Source: Nematocida ironsii
Lineage: Eukaryota > Microsporidia
DNA: 26,741 nucleotides
NCBI GenBank assembly: GCA_001642415.1
Contig: LTDK01000168.1
Coordinates: forward strand, 1 to 26,741
Direction of reading: 5' to 3'
The notes below the pieces were generated by a model. The model ran no database searches. It saw only the letters and a program-made list of their open reading frames with translations, and was not told where the DNA came from. Within the stretch, counting starts at the first letter, position 1; each line of letters starts with the position of its first letter. Positions 16,408 through 25,154 of this stretch are shown in pieces. The position numbers and the translations under genes are program-made.

Positions 16408-17166
16408 TTAATTTTTAACAATTATTTTTTTATCAACATAAAAATTTTGTATTTTTCTGTTAATAATAAGGAATGAACTAATAAATACTCCTATCTTTAA
16501 AAATACAGCAAGTAATATTATCTTAAATATCCCGTTAGTTAATTGCTTATAAGACTGCTCATCAATCCGATCGAGTTCCTGTAGGTCTAATATGTCCTTA
16601 GATACATTTATACACTCAGCGATCCTCTTTTCTTTATTCCTTATCTGAGAATCGGTATGTGAATATATACTGGGATCCTCTGGTCTACCTTCATATATGA
16701 TTACATCTATCCCTACCTCTACATTCGGATTTGGGTCTATAAACACCCTAAATAAGAACATGTGATAATTCTCATGGGCAGATGTCCATAAGAAATTCAC
16801 TTTTGATCCTTGCTGTGTATTCTTAGACGTATACACATCTACACCTACTTTAGTGAGTGCTTTCCACTCTCTGGATGGGGATTCAAATACGGCCATTTCT
16901 ACTTTTATGTCTCTGTGGTAATCATCTGAGATACTTGAACTGTAATCATGTGACATACTGTAGAAATCCTTTGGTTCCATCCATTTACTGAACTCATCCT
17001 TTCTTAAGTAGACTTTTGCATCTGAGAGTGTTACAGTTGATTTTTTAAGTTCTTTTATGACGATTATTGGTGAGTTTGGTTTATACTGCTCTATAAACCC
17101 ATTAATGGCACTTATTAGTAATACTGCAATAAATACTCCCTTCATTGAAAATAAAATAAACTGCAT
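16408..17166 (-). CDS. Type I membrane protein, p24/TMED-like
   Basis: A 252-residue protein with an N-terminal signal peptide (FSMKGVFIAVLLISAINGF). An in-frame Met at residue 8 (17145) is an equally good start. The luminal part of about 185 residues is beta-rich, with segments such as VGVDVYTSKNTQQGSKVNFLW and YHMFLFRVFIDPNPNVEVGIDVIIYEG. It is followed by a helical stretch with heptad character (IRNKEKRIAECINVSKDILDL to DEQSYKQLTNG). One membrane span lies at about 213-236, and the basic tail RKIQNFYVDKKIIVKN contains a dilysine. Signal, GOLD-like domain, coiled coil, membrane span and basic tail is the p24 order, and the INVSKDILDLQELDR region resembles p24 coiled coils. The luminal domain is longer and more divergent than usual, so this is a family-level inference. 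Confidence 0.6.
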   Translation of the reverse strand: MQFILFSMKGVFIAVLLISAINGFIEQYKPNSPIIVIKELKKSTVTLSDAKVYLRKDEFSKWMEPKDFYSMSHDYSSSISDDYHRDIKVEMAVFESPSREWKALTKVGVDVYTSKNTQQGSKVNFLWTSAHENYHMFLFRVFIDPNPNVEVGIDVIIYEGRPEDPSIYSHTDSQIRNKEKRIAECINVSKDILDLQELDRIDEQSYKQLTNGIFKIILLAVFLKIGVFISSFLIINRKIQNFYVDKKIIVKN

Positions 17167-17604
17167 AATAAATAAAACACTGTATATAATGTATTATTAT
17201 TTATTATATATTGTATAATAAAAAGTATTATTAATAATACACTGTATAATAAGTATTAGTATAGAATATATTATATGTATTATTTATAATATATTATGTA
17301 ATAAGTATTATAATATAGTATACAATGTATTATATGTAATATTAATAACATATTGTGTAATAAGTATATGTTCTGTTATAATATAGTATAATTTATTTAT
17401 TTATTAGTATTAATTTATTATCTGTTATAATTATTTATTATTTATTGTGTAATAAGTATTATAATATATTATACATTATATAATAAGTATTAGTATACCA
17501 TGTATAATTATTTATTATTAATAATACATTGTATAATAAATATTATAATATAGTATACATTATGTAATAAGTATTAGTATTTATTATATACTGTGTAATA
17601 AGTA
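17167..17604. repeat. Intergenic repeat block 9 (forward, strongly degenerate)
   Basis: Forward copies such as CATTGTGTAATAAGTATTATAATATA interspersed with TTATTATTTATTATATATTG linkers. More A+T-rich and more diverged than the other blocks. No coding sequence seen. Confidence 0.8.
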
Positions 17605-18987
17605 CTACATATCCCTTAATAAAGATATGTTCCTGTTAGCCCAGTGTTCAGCAGTAAATTTAAATACGACTTTCTGCATCTCTTCTCTCTTCTCTTTCCT
17701 CTCCCGTTCGCTCATCTCTAGTGATACTTTATACATAGTAGATAACTCCTTTATATCCCATGGATTGGAATATACAGATTCTGTTAACATACCTGCTGCA
17801 CCAGCATACTCGCTCATTATTAATACACCAGTACCCATACACGCAATAAATTCAAGTGCTACTAAATTCATGCCGTCCCTTAATGAGGATATAACACATA
17901 CATCAGATACACTGTATAATGCACATAATTCACTGAATGTGACCGAATCATTTATAAAGTACACAGAAGTATCCTCGATCGATCCGGTCGAATTTACCGA
18001 TCCACTGAGCTTACATAAAACGTTCGATAGTACAGCATATACTTTTACATCTGTCCTGCTTGGTACACCTACTTGACAGAATACGACTTCTTCTGATACC
18101 TCCTTATTATCCCGTAGTAATTTATTGAATGCTTTTATTCTGTGTGGGATTCCCTTTATGTAATCAACCCTATCAATCCCAAGTACGATCTTTTTATTTC
18201 CTAATTGTTTCTTGATTTCTTGACCTCTTTTAATCGTGTCGTCCTTTAATGATTCATTTTTGAATAATTCTGGATTTATTCCGATCGGGAATGCTTCTAA
18301 CCGAATTGTTCTGTTGTTTTTTATAACGGTAATTTTCGAAATATTTTCAGAATCGCAAATTTCCGTTGAATTTTTAAAGTTTGATAAATATTCGAACGTA
18401 TGAAATGCGACTAAGTCCGATCCAAGTACGCCATTAATTAATGGGTATAAGATCGGAAATCCTTTAAGAATATCATAACTAGGGAATGGTATGTGTAAAA
18501 AATATCCGATTTTTATGGACTTATCCGATCGCTGCCTGATTAATTCAGGGAGTATCATTAAATGATAGTCATGTACCCAAATTATATCACCATCTTGTAG
18601 TATACTTAGTACTTCATTAGCAAATTGTACATTTACTTGTTTATACGCTATGTAATCCTCTATTGAAAATTGTGTTAGGTCATAAAATGAGTGTAATAAT
18701 GGCCATAATACACCATTACATAAGTTATTATAGTACTTATCGTATAAATCATCATCAATAAATATCGGATTATACTTATACTTACTTATACAGTCATTTT
18801 TTACTTTTAATTGGTCTTCTTTAGGTACTCCTTCTAATGAACCAATCCATGTGAAATTTAATGAATCTTGTGCACCTGATAATCCTGTGACTAATCCACC
18901 TGATGTCTTTGTATAGATATATTCTGAGTTATTTTTAGATACTTTCAGTGGTAATCTGTTGCTTACTACAATAATTCTGTCTGTCAT
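17605..18987 (-). CDS. TPS1: Trehalose-6-phosphate synthase (GT20)
   Basis: A 460-residue enzyme that joins UDP-glucose and glucose-6-phosphate to make trehalose-6-phosphate. Trehalose is a storage and osmotic sugar in fungal and microsporidian spores. The N-terminal half has IIVVSNRLPLKV (5-16) and SGGLVTGL (29-36), then W95 in NGVLWPLLHS, WVHDYHLMILPELIR (137-151), GYFLHIPFPS (161-170) and AFHTFEYL. The nucleotide-sugar half has VLGIDRVDYIKGIPHR (268-283, with R273 and K278), CQVGVPSR (304-311), SLRDGMNLVALEF (368-380) and SEYAGAAGML (392-401). All expected catalytic motifs are present. The protein ends after the synthase domain, with no phosphatase domain, as in yeast Tps1. The start at 18987 (MTDRIIVVSNRLP) is typical. 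It contains no repeat insertion. Confidence 0.97.
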   Translation of the reverse strand: MTDRIIVVSNRLPLKVSKNNSEYIYTKTSGGLVTGLSGAQDSLNFTWIGSLEGVPKEDQLKVKNDCISKYKYNPIFIDDDLYDKYYNNLCNGVLWPLLHSFYDLTQFSIEDYIAYKQVNVQFANEVLSILQDGDIIWVHDYHLMILPELIRQRSDKSIKIGYFLHIPFPSYDILKGFPILYPLINGVLGSDLVAFHTFEYLSNFKNSTEICDSENISKITVIKNNRTIRLEAFPIGINPELFKNESLKDDTIKRGQEIKKQLGNKKIVLGIDRVDYIKGIPHRIKAFNKLLRDNKEVSEEVVFCQVGVPSRTDVKVYAVLSNVLCKLSGSVNSTGSIEDTSVYFINDSVTFSELCALYSVSDVCVISSLRDGMNLVALEFIACMGTGVLIMSEYAGAAGMLTESVYSNPWDIKELSTMYKVSLEMSERERKEKREEMQKVVFKFTAEHWANRNISLLRDM

Positions 18988-19019
18988 ATATTTACAAATG
19001 AAAGAATATAAATATAAAA

Positions 19020-19735
19020 CAATTCCTTAAAATAAATAAACATTGTAGTAAAAATAATAAATAATAGTATACAATGTATAATAAATAATAATATATAATA
19101 TACAATATATAATAAGTAATAGTATACTATGTGATATAGTAATAATATAATGTACAATGTGTAATAAGTAATATTATATAGTGTACTATGTGTAATAAAT
19201 AATAAATTGTGTATTATATAGTGTACTATGTGTAATAAATAATAGATAATAATATATAGTGTACACTGTGTGATAAGTAATAAGCTGTGTACTATGTGTA
19301 ATAAGTAATAAATTGTGTATTATATAGTGTACATTGTGTAATAAGTAATATATATTATGCTATGTGTGATAAGTAATAGATAACAATATATAATATGCTA
19401 TGTGTAATAAGTAATAATAATTAGTATACAGTGTGTAATAAATAATAGTATAATGTGTAATAAGTAATGCATAATGTGTGATAAGTAGTATATAATATAC
19501 TATGTGATATAGTAATAATATAATGTACAATGTGTAATAAGTAATAAGCTGTGTACTATTTAGTATATACTGTGTAATAAGTCATAATAATTAGTGTACA
19601 ATGTGTAATATGTATTATTTATTATGCACTGTGTAATAAGTATTATTTGTTATGTACTGCGTAATAAGTGATAGTATATTCTGTGCACTGTGTAATAAGT
19701 ATTATGTATTATTTATTATGCATTATATCTTGTGT
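19020..19735. repeat. Intergenic repeat block 10 (forward, longest spacer array)
   Basis: About 700 bp of forward copies (ACTATGTGTAATAAGTAATA type), with composite units that recur at a distance, for example the segment around 19125-19170 and again around 19500-19545. This indicates segmental duplications within the array. There is no open frame. Confidence 0.87.
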
Positions 19736-19875
19736 GTTGCATGGGTTTGATTTTTTTTTATTATTAAAATTATCTTAATTAAATTTAACGTATATTTCCA
19801 TATATGGATATTTTATAAATATTTTGTAATTTTAAAAATTTAAAAGACTATTCACTTTATTACAACTGTGTTGAT
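19736..19875. other. AT-rich 3' flank of the Pro/Cys-rich gene
   Basis: A non-repeat AT-rich stretch with a T9 run near 19751 and a 10-bp palindrome CCATATATGG at 19798-19807, which resembles a CArg-type box. Its position downstream of a minus-strand gene and over 800 bp from the TPS1 start gives no reason to assume regulation. Confidence 0.3.
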
Positions 19876-21063
19876 CTAGTATAGACCAAGATTTCTAGAG
19901 AAAAGAACAGCATATAACCCCCTTCTTCTCACTTGGAACATATACTCACATGATACCTTGCAGAATGTAAACATTGATGAAGGTTTCTCACATGAATTGT
20001 CCTGACCAGCACGTACAGGAAGTGCACATGGTGAACAATCCCGATACTGTGGCATGGGTGGACATCCAATTGGTCCACATGGTACTGGTCCACATGGCAT
20101 AGGTGGGAACATAGGATACCCAGGGAATGGTCGCCGTGGTATTGGTCCCCATGGGAATGGACTGCATGGTGTATTAGGTGTAACTAAGTAATACTCCTCA
20201 CCAACAGATACGTATATGTTATTGAAATGATCAATGAATAAACACACACACCCACATACACTAAATTTACTACGTGCCTCAGCAAGTGCCTTATGTAACA
20301 CGACCGGCTGTCTAAGTATGGTTGGTATACCGAATAAACTAGAACTAATAGGGAACATCTTAGAGAATGTCCATATCGTATCCCTACTGAATGGTTTACA
20401 CTTGGTCTCAATTATCCTTATAAATGGACCACAGAATAAAGTTAGTTCATCAATAATGAACACTTTCTTATGTGGATAATTCTTAACACATGGAGAATCA
20501 CATGGTGACAGTCGCTTCTTTACTTCACACTTGGATGGTTTACAACATGCAATTGCACAACCTCTGTTATCTTTAATTTCAACATTTGGTGATTTACAAC
20601 ACTCAGATGGTGATGGTACAGGTGTAGGAGTAGGTTTAGGAGTAGGACATACAGGTGCTGGTGCAGGTGCAGGTGTAGGACATACAGGTGCAGGTGCTGG
20701 AGTGGGTTTAGGTGCTGGTGGACATGCAGTGCCTGTAGATATACATAAGACACTGTTTGTCTTGTTACTGTAATCCATTGGAGTTACATCACCTGCAGCT
20801 GTCCCTATTACCATGTTGATCTTCTCACCATTCCATCCTGCTACATGTGCTTTTGTTACACCTGCTGATCGCATTGATGCAAGTACAAGGTTCATGTCCT
20901 GTGCCCTAAGCATAAATGGTTGCATACCAACTCTCTCACAGACTGATGATGGATCTGTTAAGTTCTGTATACAATCCATTGTAACTACATTAACCTTGCC
21001 TTGTTCTTGTGCTAAGCAAGAGATAGTCTTACTTATCAGAGTAATTATAGGGAAGTATCTCAT
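19876..21063 (-). CDS. Secreted proline- and cysteine-rich protein (candidate spore wall or polar tube protein)
   Basis: A 395-residue protein I cannot place in a named family. Residues 1-18 form a signal peptide (MRYFPIITLISKTISCLA). An N-terminal small domain (about 26-110) includes the segment MLRAQDMNLVLASMRSAGVTKAHVAGWNGE. A Pro/Ala/Thr linker follows (115-152) with CPTPAPAPAP and CPTPKPTPTP, then a Cys-rich stretch (155-195, with CC pairs) and a central folded domain (about 198-295, VFIIDELTLFCGPF and SVCGCVCLFIDHFNNIYVSVG). Residues 300-337 form a Pro/Gly/Cys repeat (PCGPVPCGPIGCPP), and a Cys-containing tail closes the protein. The coding DNA is richer in G+C than its neighbours. Signal peptide plus Pro-rich and many Cys suits disulfide-linked extracellular structure. 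Microsporidian polar tube proteins are also Pro/Cys-rich, but I see no sequence match that proves it. Confidence 0.8.
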   Translation of the reverse strand: MRYFPIITLISKTISCLAQEQGKVNVVTMDCIQNLTDPSSVCERVGMQPFMLRAQDMNLVLASMRSAGVTKAHVAGWNGEKINMVIGTAAGDVTPMDYSNKTNSVLCISTGTACPPAPKPTPAPAPVCPTPAPAPAPVCPTPKPTPTPVPSPSECCKSPNVEIKDNRGCAIACCKPSKCEVKKRLSPCDSPCVKNYPHKKVFIIDELTLFCGPFIRIIETKCKPFSRDTIWTFSKMFPISSSLFGIPTILRQPVVLHKALAEARSKFSVCGCVCLFIDHFNNIYVSVGEEYYLVTPNTPCSPFPWGPIPRRPFPGYPMFPPMPCGPVPCGPIGCPPMPQYRDCSPCALPVRAGQDNSCEKPSSMFTFCKVSCEYMFQVRRRGLYAVLFSRNLGLY

Positions 21064-21240
21064 TGGTTTTCTTTTACTTTTCTCCTATTTATATCTTTAT
21101 ACTGACGAATAAAGTTAAATAAGATTATATTTATTATGTAAAGGAATCAGGTCTTTATTCTATTATATGTAAATTATGAGTCTAAATGGAAATAGACTGG
21201 TCTAATAATATATTAAAATATAGTAATTAATATATAAAAA
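21064..21240. promoter_or_regulatory. Upstream region of the Pro/Cys-rich gene
   Basis: 177 bp without repeat copies. On the coding (minus) strand the 50 bp before the start are purine-rich. A segment AGACTGGTCTAA near 21198 is echoed by the 12-bp palindrome TAGACTAGTCTA at 21245-21256. Their function is unknown. Confidence 0.35.
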
Positions 21241-21256
21241 GTACTAGACTAGTCTA

Positions 21257-21829
21257 TAATATAATATATAATATATAATAAGTAATATATATAATATATA
21301 GTATAATAAATAATAATATAATATACATAGTGTAATAAATAATAATTATAACACATAATGTAATAAGTAATGCACACTGTGTAATAAGTAATGCATAATG
21401 TGTAATAAGTAATGTATAATGTATAATAAGTAATGTACATTGTGTAATAAGTAATGTATAATGTGTAATAAGTAATGCATAATAATATATTGTGTAATAA
21501 GTAATGTATAATTATAATATAATGTGTAATAAGTACTAACTACTAAGTAATTGCATATTACACTGTGTAATAAGTAGTGTACACTGTATAATAATTATAA
21601 CATATTGTGTAATAAGTAATGTATAATTATAGTGCATAGTGTAATAAGTAATGCATAATGTGTAATAAGTTGTGTTATATTATGTAATAAGTTATACTAT
21701 TTGTTATACACTGTGTAATAAATTATAATATATTATGTATAGTGTAATAAATACTATTTATTATGTATAATGTAATAAGTTATATATTATGTCATTATTT
21801 ATTATACTATGTATACTATATATTACTTA
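21257..21829. repeat. Intergenic repeat block 11 (forward orientation)
   Basis: Tightly packed forward copies, with the cleanest run at about 21360-21480 (GTGTAATAAGTAATGCATAAT and GTGTAATAAGTAATGTATAAT repeating about every 22-25 bp). The array reaches the stop codon of the PER1-like gene, whose own coding sequence carries the same element. Confidence 0.87.
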
Positions 21830-23215
21830 TTATATATTGTACAGTATATCTTTAATATAATATAAATCTATAATAATAAATACATATAAAAACATACTAA
21901 ATATAAACCCTAAAATATGCCATACAGCATGTGAATCTAATAAGAAATAAATAGGACCAAAATCAATCACTTGAAATAGTACACTAATACACATACCAGA
22001 TATAATTAGTACTAATATTCTACTATAAGAATATTCCTTAATAAATATATACCAATTATACCACAGTAATACATTTATACAATAAAATATACCACAAATT
22101 ATAGAATTGTATATAAAATTAAAATTAGTCAACATATAAAGTACATGTATAAACCATATAAGACTTATTACATAATGTGTATTAATTAAGTATAATCTAT
22201 AAAGACTTATTGCTATAGATGTAAAAAGACTTAGTATAGCACTAAAATAATCTACACATTGTGTAATATATATATCTCTAATATGAAATAAAGCACTAAA
22301 TAACCATGTTACTGTATTAATACTGTAATATATTAATAATATATTGATATATGTGTATAACTTATTACTTATTGTGTTATTATTAGTATTATATGGGTAT
22401 AATATATTACATATTGTGTTATTAATACTAGTTAGTGTATATAATATATTATACATAGTATTATTATTAATACTTATTATACTATGTGTATTATATGTGT
22501 ATGACTTATTACATACTGTATTATAATTATTATATGGATATAAATTATATGACTTATTACATACTGTATCATATTTATTATATGGATATAAATTATATGA
22601 CTTATTACATACTGTGTTATTAGTCTTATATGACTTATCCTTACATGACTTATTATTGTATGACTTATTATTATATGACTTATTACATACTGTATTATAA
22701 TTATTACTTATTATACTATGTGTATTATATTCTGTATTAATAGTAGTACATAACTTATTACACAATGTGTTATTAGTCTTATCTAACTTATCCTTACATG
22801 ACTTATTACACAATGTGTTATTATTCTTATCTAACTTATTATTATATGACTTATTACACAATGTGTTATTACTCTTGTTTATATACTTATACTTTATACA
22901 CATTGTGTATATAATACAATTTAATGCACATACCATAGAAAGTATTGAAAATACGCATGATATAACCTCTTGCATATGAAATTGCCTAATAAATGCATAC
23001 TTGCCTAAATATTTGGTATACGTGTCATTATTCATTATACAATCCATAATAAATCTTTGATTTTCATTAAACTCATCTGGTGTAAATAATATTTTATCTA
23101 TACCCCTGTATATACCATCATTATATAATATTGTTGTTTTTGCTACTTCTGTCAGTGTTTTTATCTCTCCTTCATTAAACATATTTAATTTATTATTATA
23201 ATTAAATAAATACAT
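21830..23215 (-). CDS. PER1: PER1/PGAP3-like GPI-anchor remodelling protein with large in-frame repeat insertion
   Basis: A 461-residue polytopic membrane protein. PER1/PGAP3 is an ER/Golgi CREST-superfamily hydrolase that removes an acyl chain from GPI anchors. Family motifs are KYLGKYAFIRQFHMQEVISCVFSI (68-91; family GKWPF-R-GIQEP-S-FS), LFSALFHIRDIYITQCVDYFSA (305-326, with S307, H311 and D322) and a C-terminal LDSHAVWHILGF (426-437, with D427, H429 and H433). At least six hydrophobic spans are visible. The Cys-rich luminal N-terminus and signal peptide of yeast and animal proteins are missing. The loop after the first span (about 114-289) is a 175-residue Asn/Lys/Tyr/Cys run built from about ten NT(L/V)CNK(S/L)-type units encoded by the intergenic repeat. 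The start could instead be Met12 (23182). Its start lies 27 bp from the divergent CCCH gene. Confidence 0.85.
   Translation of the reverse strand: MYLFNYNNKLNMFNEGEIKTLTEVAKTTILYNDGIYRGIDKILFTPDEFNENQRFIMDCIMNNDTYTKYLGKYAFIRQFHMQEVISCVFSILSMVCALNCIIYTMCIKYKYINKSNNTLCNKSYNNKLDKNNNTLCNKSCKDKLDKTNNTLCNKLCTTINTEYNTHSIISNNYNTVCNKSYNNKSYNNKSCKDKSYKTNNTVCNKSYNLYPYNKYDTVCNKSYNLYPYNNYNTVCNKSYTYNTHSIISINNNTMYNILYTLTSINNTICNILYPYNTNNNTISNKLYTYINILLIYYSINTVTWLFSALFHIRDIYITQCVDYFSAILSLFTSIAISLYRLYLINTHYVISLIWFIHVLYMLTNFNFIYNSIICGIFYCINVLLWYNWYIFIKEYSYSRILVLIISGMCISVLFQVIDFGPIYFLLDSHAVWHILGFIFSMFLYVFIIIDLYYIKDILYNI
22349..22876 (-). repeat. Expanded array of the intergenic repeat inside the PER1-like coding sequence
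   Basis: Read on the coding strand, the 19-mer AACACATTGTGTAATAAGT occurs both here and in spacers (for example near 24310). About ten units of 42-75 bp follow one another, all keeping the frame and all in the TGTGTAATAAGT sense relative to transcription. Sub-repeats NLYPYN and NKSCKDK show local duplication. Both stop-free frames of the element are used (VCNK and SIIS). Confidence 0.93.
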
Positions 23216-23242
23216 TAAATATTATTATTGTAATAATTTTAA

Positions 23243-23956
23243 ATGGAAAGACAAGAGATAATAAATATTCAGGTAAATACACATGAATATGAAGAAATAA
23301 ATTTACCATATAAGGAAAGAAAGCGTCCTAAAAAGGTAATTTCCAAGAAAAAAATATCCTTATATAAAACTGAGATATGTAAAAGTTTTGAAAGTAGTAA
23401 TTATTGTACATACGGTGATAAATGTCAATTTGCACATTCCCTCCATGAACTACGTGATATTGAAAGACATCCCAGATATAAAACTGAATTATGTAAGACG
23501 TACACTACAACAGGTGAATGTACATACGGTAAAAGATGCTGTTTTATACATGCTGGACCTAGTGAAGATATACACACGGACTTACAAGATGCAAGAAACT
23601 TACCTGGTGATTGGAAAGTGCCTGGTATACATGATAAGTCTGTTGAAATGTGTAGAATATCTGAAGATAATGATATGAAAATATCGGGTTATATCGGGTT
23701 ATTACCTGATGAATTAGATAAGATTAAGAGTCTTAGTGTGTATAAGGTTAATACAGATATAATACAGACTAATTATAATAGGGTTATAAATATACCATCA
23801 GTTATATACGTAAGTAATACTTATAGTACGTCTAATATATGGGTTAAACCATATTTCTGTTATGTATATGTAGATGCATTATGTAAGGTAAGTAATAAGG
23901 TATCTATAGGGAAATCACCAGGGTTATTTACTATACTAAAGGATTATACTGAATAA
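23243..23956 (+). CDS. Tandem CCCH zinc-finger RNA-binding protein (TTP/TIS11 type)
   Basis: A 237-residue protein. TTP-type proteins bind AU-rich elements in 3' UTRs and promote mRNA decay. The two fingers are C46-x8-C55-x5-C61-x3-H65 and C84-x8-C93-x5-C99-x3-H103. Each is preceded by the family lead-in YKTE(I/L)C, and the 18-residue spacing between them is the canonical one. A basic stretch precedes the fingers ([14 protein letters not shown], 25-38), which could be a nuclear localisation signal. The C-terminal 130 residues resemble no domain I know. They end without the CNOT1-binding motif of animal TTP that I could recognise. The coding sequence includes a short duplication ATCGGGTTATATCGGGTTAT near 23684. 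Since this genome is AU-rich throughout, the target choice of such a protein is an interesting open point. Confidence 0.93.
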   Translation: MERQEIINIQVNTHEYEEINLPYKERKRPKKVISKKKISLYKTEICKSFESSNYCTYGDKCQFAHSLHELRDIERHPRYKTELCKTYTTTGECTYGKRCCFIHAGPSEDIHTDLQDARNLPGDWKVPGIHDKSVEMCRISEDNDMKISGYIGLLPDELDKIKSLSVYKVNTDIIQTNYNRVINIPSVIYVSNTYSTSNIWVKPYFCYVYVDALCKVSNKVSIGKSPGLFTILKDYTE

Positions 23957-24610
23957 ATAATACACAATATATAATAAGTAATAAATAGTATACATAGTAT
24001 AATAAATAATGAATAATAAAGAGTATAAGAAATAGAGTATATTGTGTAATAAGTAATATTATATGTACATTATGTAATAAGTAATATAATAAAGAGAATA
24101 AAAAATAATAAAAAGTATAATAAAAAGTAGTAAGAATTATAACATATTGTGTAATAAATAATAAGTAGTAAAATAATAAGTAGTAAAATAATAAAGAGGA
24201 TAAGAATTATAACATATTGTGTAATAAGTAATATTATGTGTACATTGTGTATTAAGTATTGGTAAGCTATATAATAAAAAGTAATAATATAATAAGTGTA
24301 CATTAATTATAACACATTGTGTAATAAGTAATATTATGTGTACATTGTGTATTAAGTAATATTATAATTAGTGTATGAGAATTATATAAAAATTATAACA
24401 CATTGTGTATTAAGTAATATTATGTGTACATTGTGTATTAAGTACTGTACATTGTGTAATAAGTTTTAGTGCTATCTGTATACTTTATTAATACTTTAAT
24501 AAATATTAATTATAACACATTATGTATTATGTATTAGTAAGTTGTATATTAATTATAACACATTGTGTATTATGTATTACTTATTATACTATGTATATTA
24601 AATCTTGTAC
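23957..24610. repeat. Intergenic repeat block 12 (forward orientation)
   Basis: Forward copies, including composite units of about 60 bp (AACACATTGTGTAATAAGTAATATTATGTGTACATTGTG type) repeated around 24210, 24310 and 24400. A purine-rich AATAATAAAAAGTA stretch lies at 24080-24200. Nothing coding. Confidence 0.87.
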
Positions 24611-24623
24611 ATAAAAAATTTAA

Positions 24624-25154
24624 ATGGAAATATTCAAGTACACTCCTAATTGGCCAGCAATCGAAAGAAGACAGAAAATGAAAATATCACAAACAGAAGA
24701 AAGAGCACAAAGACTTCCCTTAAATAATGACAGGTTTTATTATAAAGAAGAAAGTAAAAACAAAAAAGATGAAACTTTATGCACAATATGTAAAAAGTCT
24801 GTTCACTTCCCAGCCATCTGCCCAGAAAAAATAAAAAAAAAACAAGAAAAACCAGAAGAATCAACGATTTATACGCCAATATTCAATTTTACACCAACAA
24901 CAGTAAAATTAACGAATGTCCCTGTTGAAACAATTAGGTCAGATATAAAAGATTTCCTTATAAGGAAAAATATTCAATTTGATGCAATAATCATGGTAAC
25001 TGACAAAGCTAACAGGGAGGACTTTAAAGGGACTATTTATATTGAATTACCAACGGAAAGTATAGCAGAAAAGTGTGTGGCAGTGTTTGATCGCATGAAA
25101 ATGGGTGTACAGATAATTAGTGCAACAACAGTAGAAGGAAGACAGAAATTATAA
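24624..25154 (+). CDS. TIF35: Translation initiation factor eIF3 subunit G
   Basis: A 176-residue protein; eIF3g is an RNA-binding subunit of eIF3, which promotes scanning and reinitiation on the 40S ribosome. A CCHC knuckle C53-x2-C56-x4-H61-x4-C66 (CTICKKSVHFPAICPEK) matches the family's CRICGGDHWTTKCP-like element. The C-terminal RRM covers about 92-176: VKLTNVP as RNP2, FKGTIYIELPT as RNP1 and ISATTVEGRQKL as last strand. The family's N-terminal region is reduced to about 50 residues, and the whole is just over half the usual length, consistent with a reduced genome. The RNP1 aromatic positions are partly replaced (no GFAFV/GFAY), which may weaken RNA binding. The start follows AAAAAATTTAA. 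Confidence 0.88.
   Translation: MEIFKYTPNWPAIERRQKMKISQTEERAQRLPLNNDRFYYKEESKNKKDETLCTICKKSVHFPAICPEKIKKKQEKPEESTIYTPIFNFTPTTVKLTNVPVETIRSDIKDFLIRKNIQFDAIIMVTDKANREDFKGTIYIELPTESIAEKCVAVFDRMKMGVQIISATTVEGRQKL

Noticed and set aside
17627..18076. 149-codon plus-strand frame inside TPS1
   Set aside because: It lies antisense to conserved catalytic motifs of TPS1 and has no features of its own.
19798..19807. CCATATATGG as a MADS-box (CArG) site
   Set aside because: It lies in a 3' flank, far from any start codon, and is easily found by chance in AT-rich DNA.
20531..20773. Gly/Val-rich plus-strand frame opposite the Pro-rich linker
   Set aside because: It is the complement of Pro/Ala/Thr codons of the secreted Pro/Cys-rich gene; the minus strand has the signal peptide and longer frame.
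21249..21440. Minus-strand frame of Tyr/Ile/Thr repeats
   Set aside because: It is a direct translation of the spacer repeat with no start context or non-repeat sequence.
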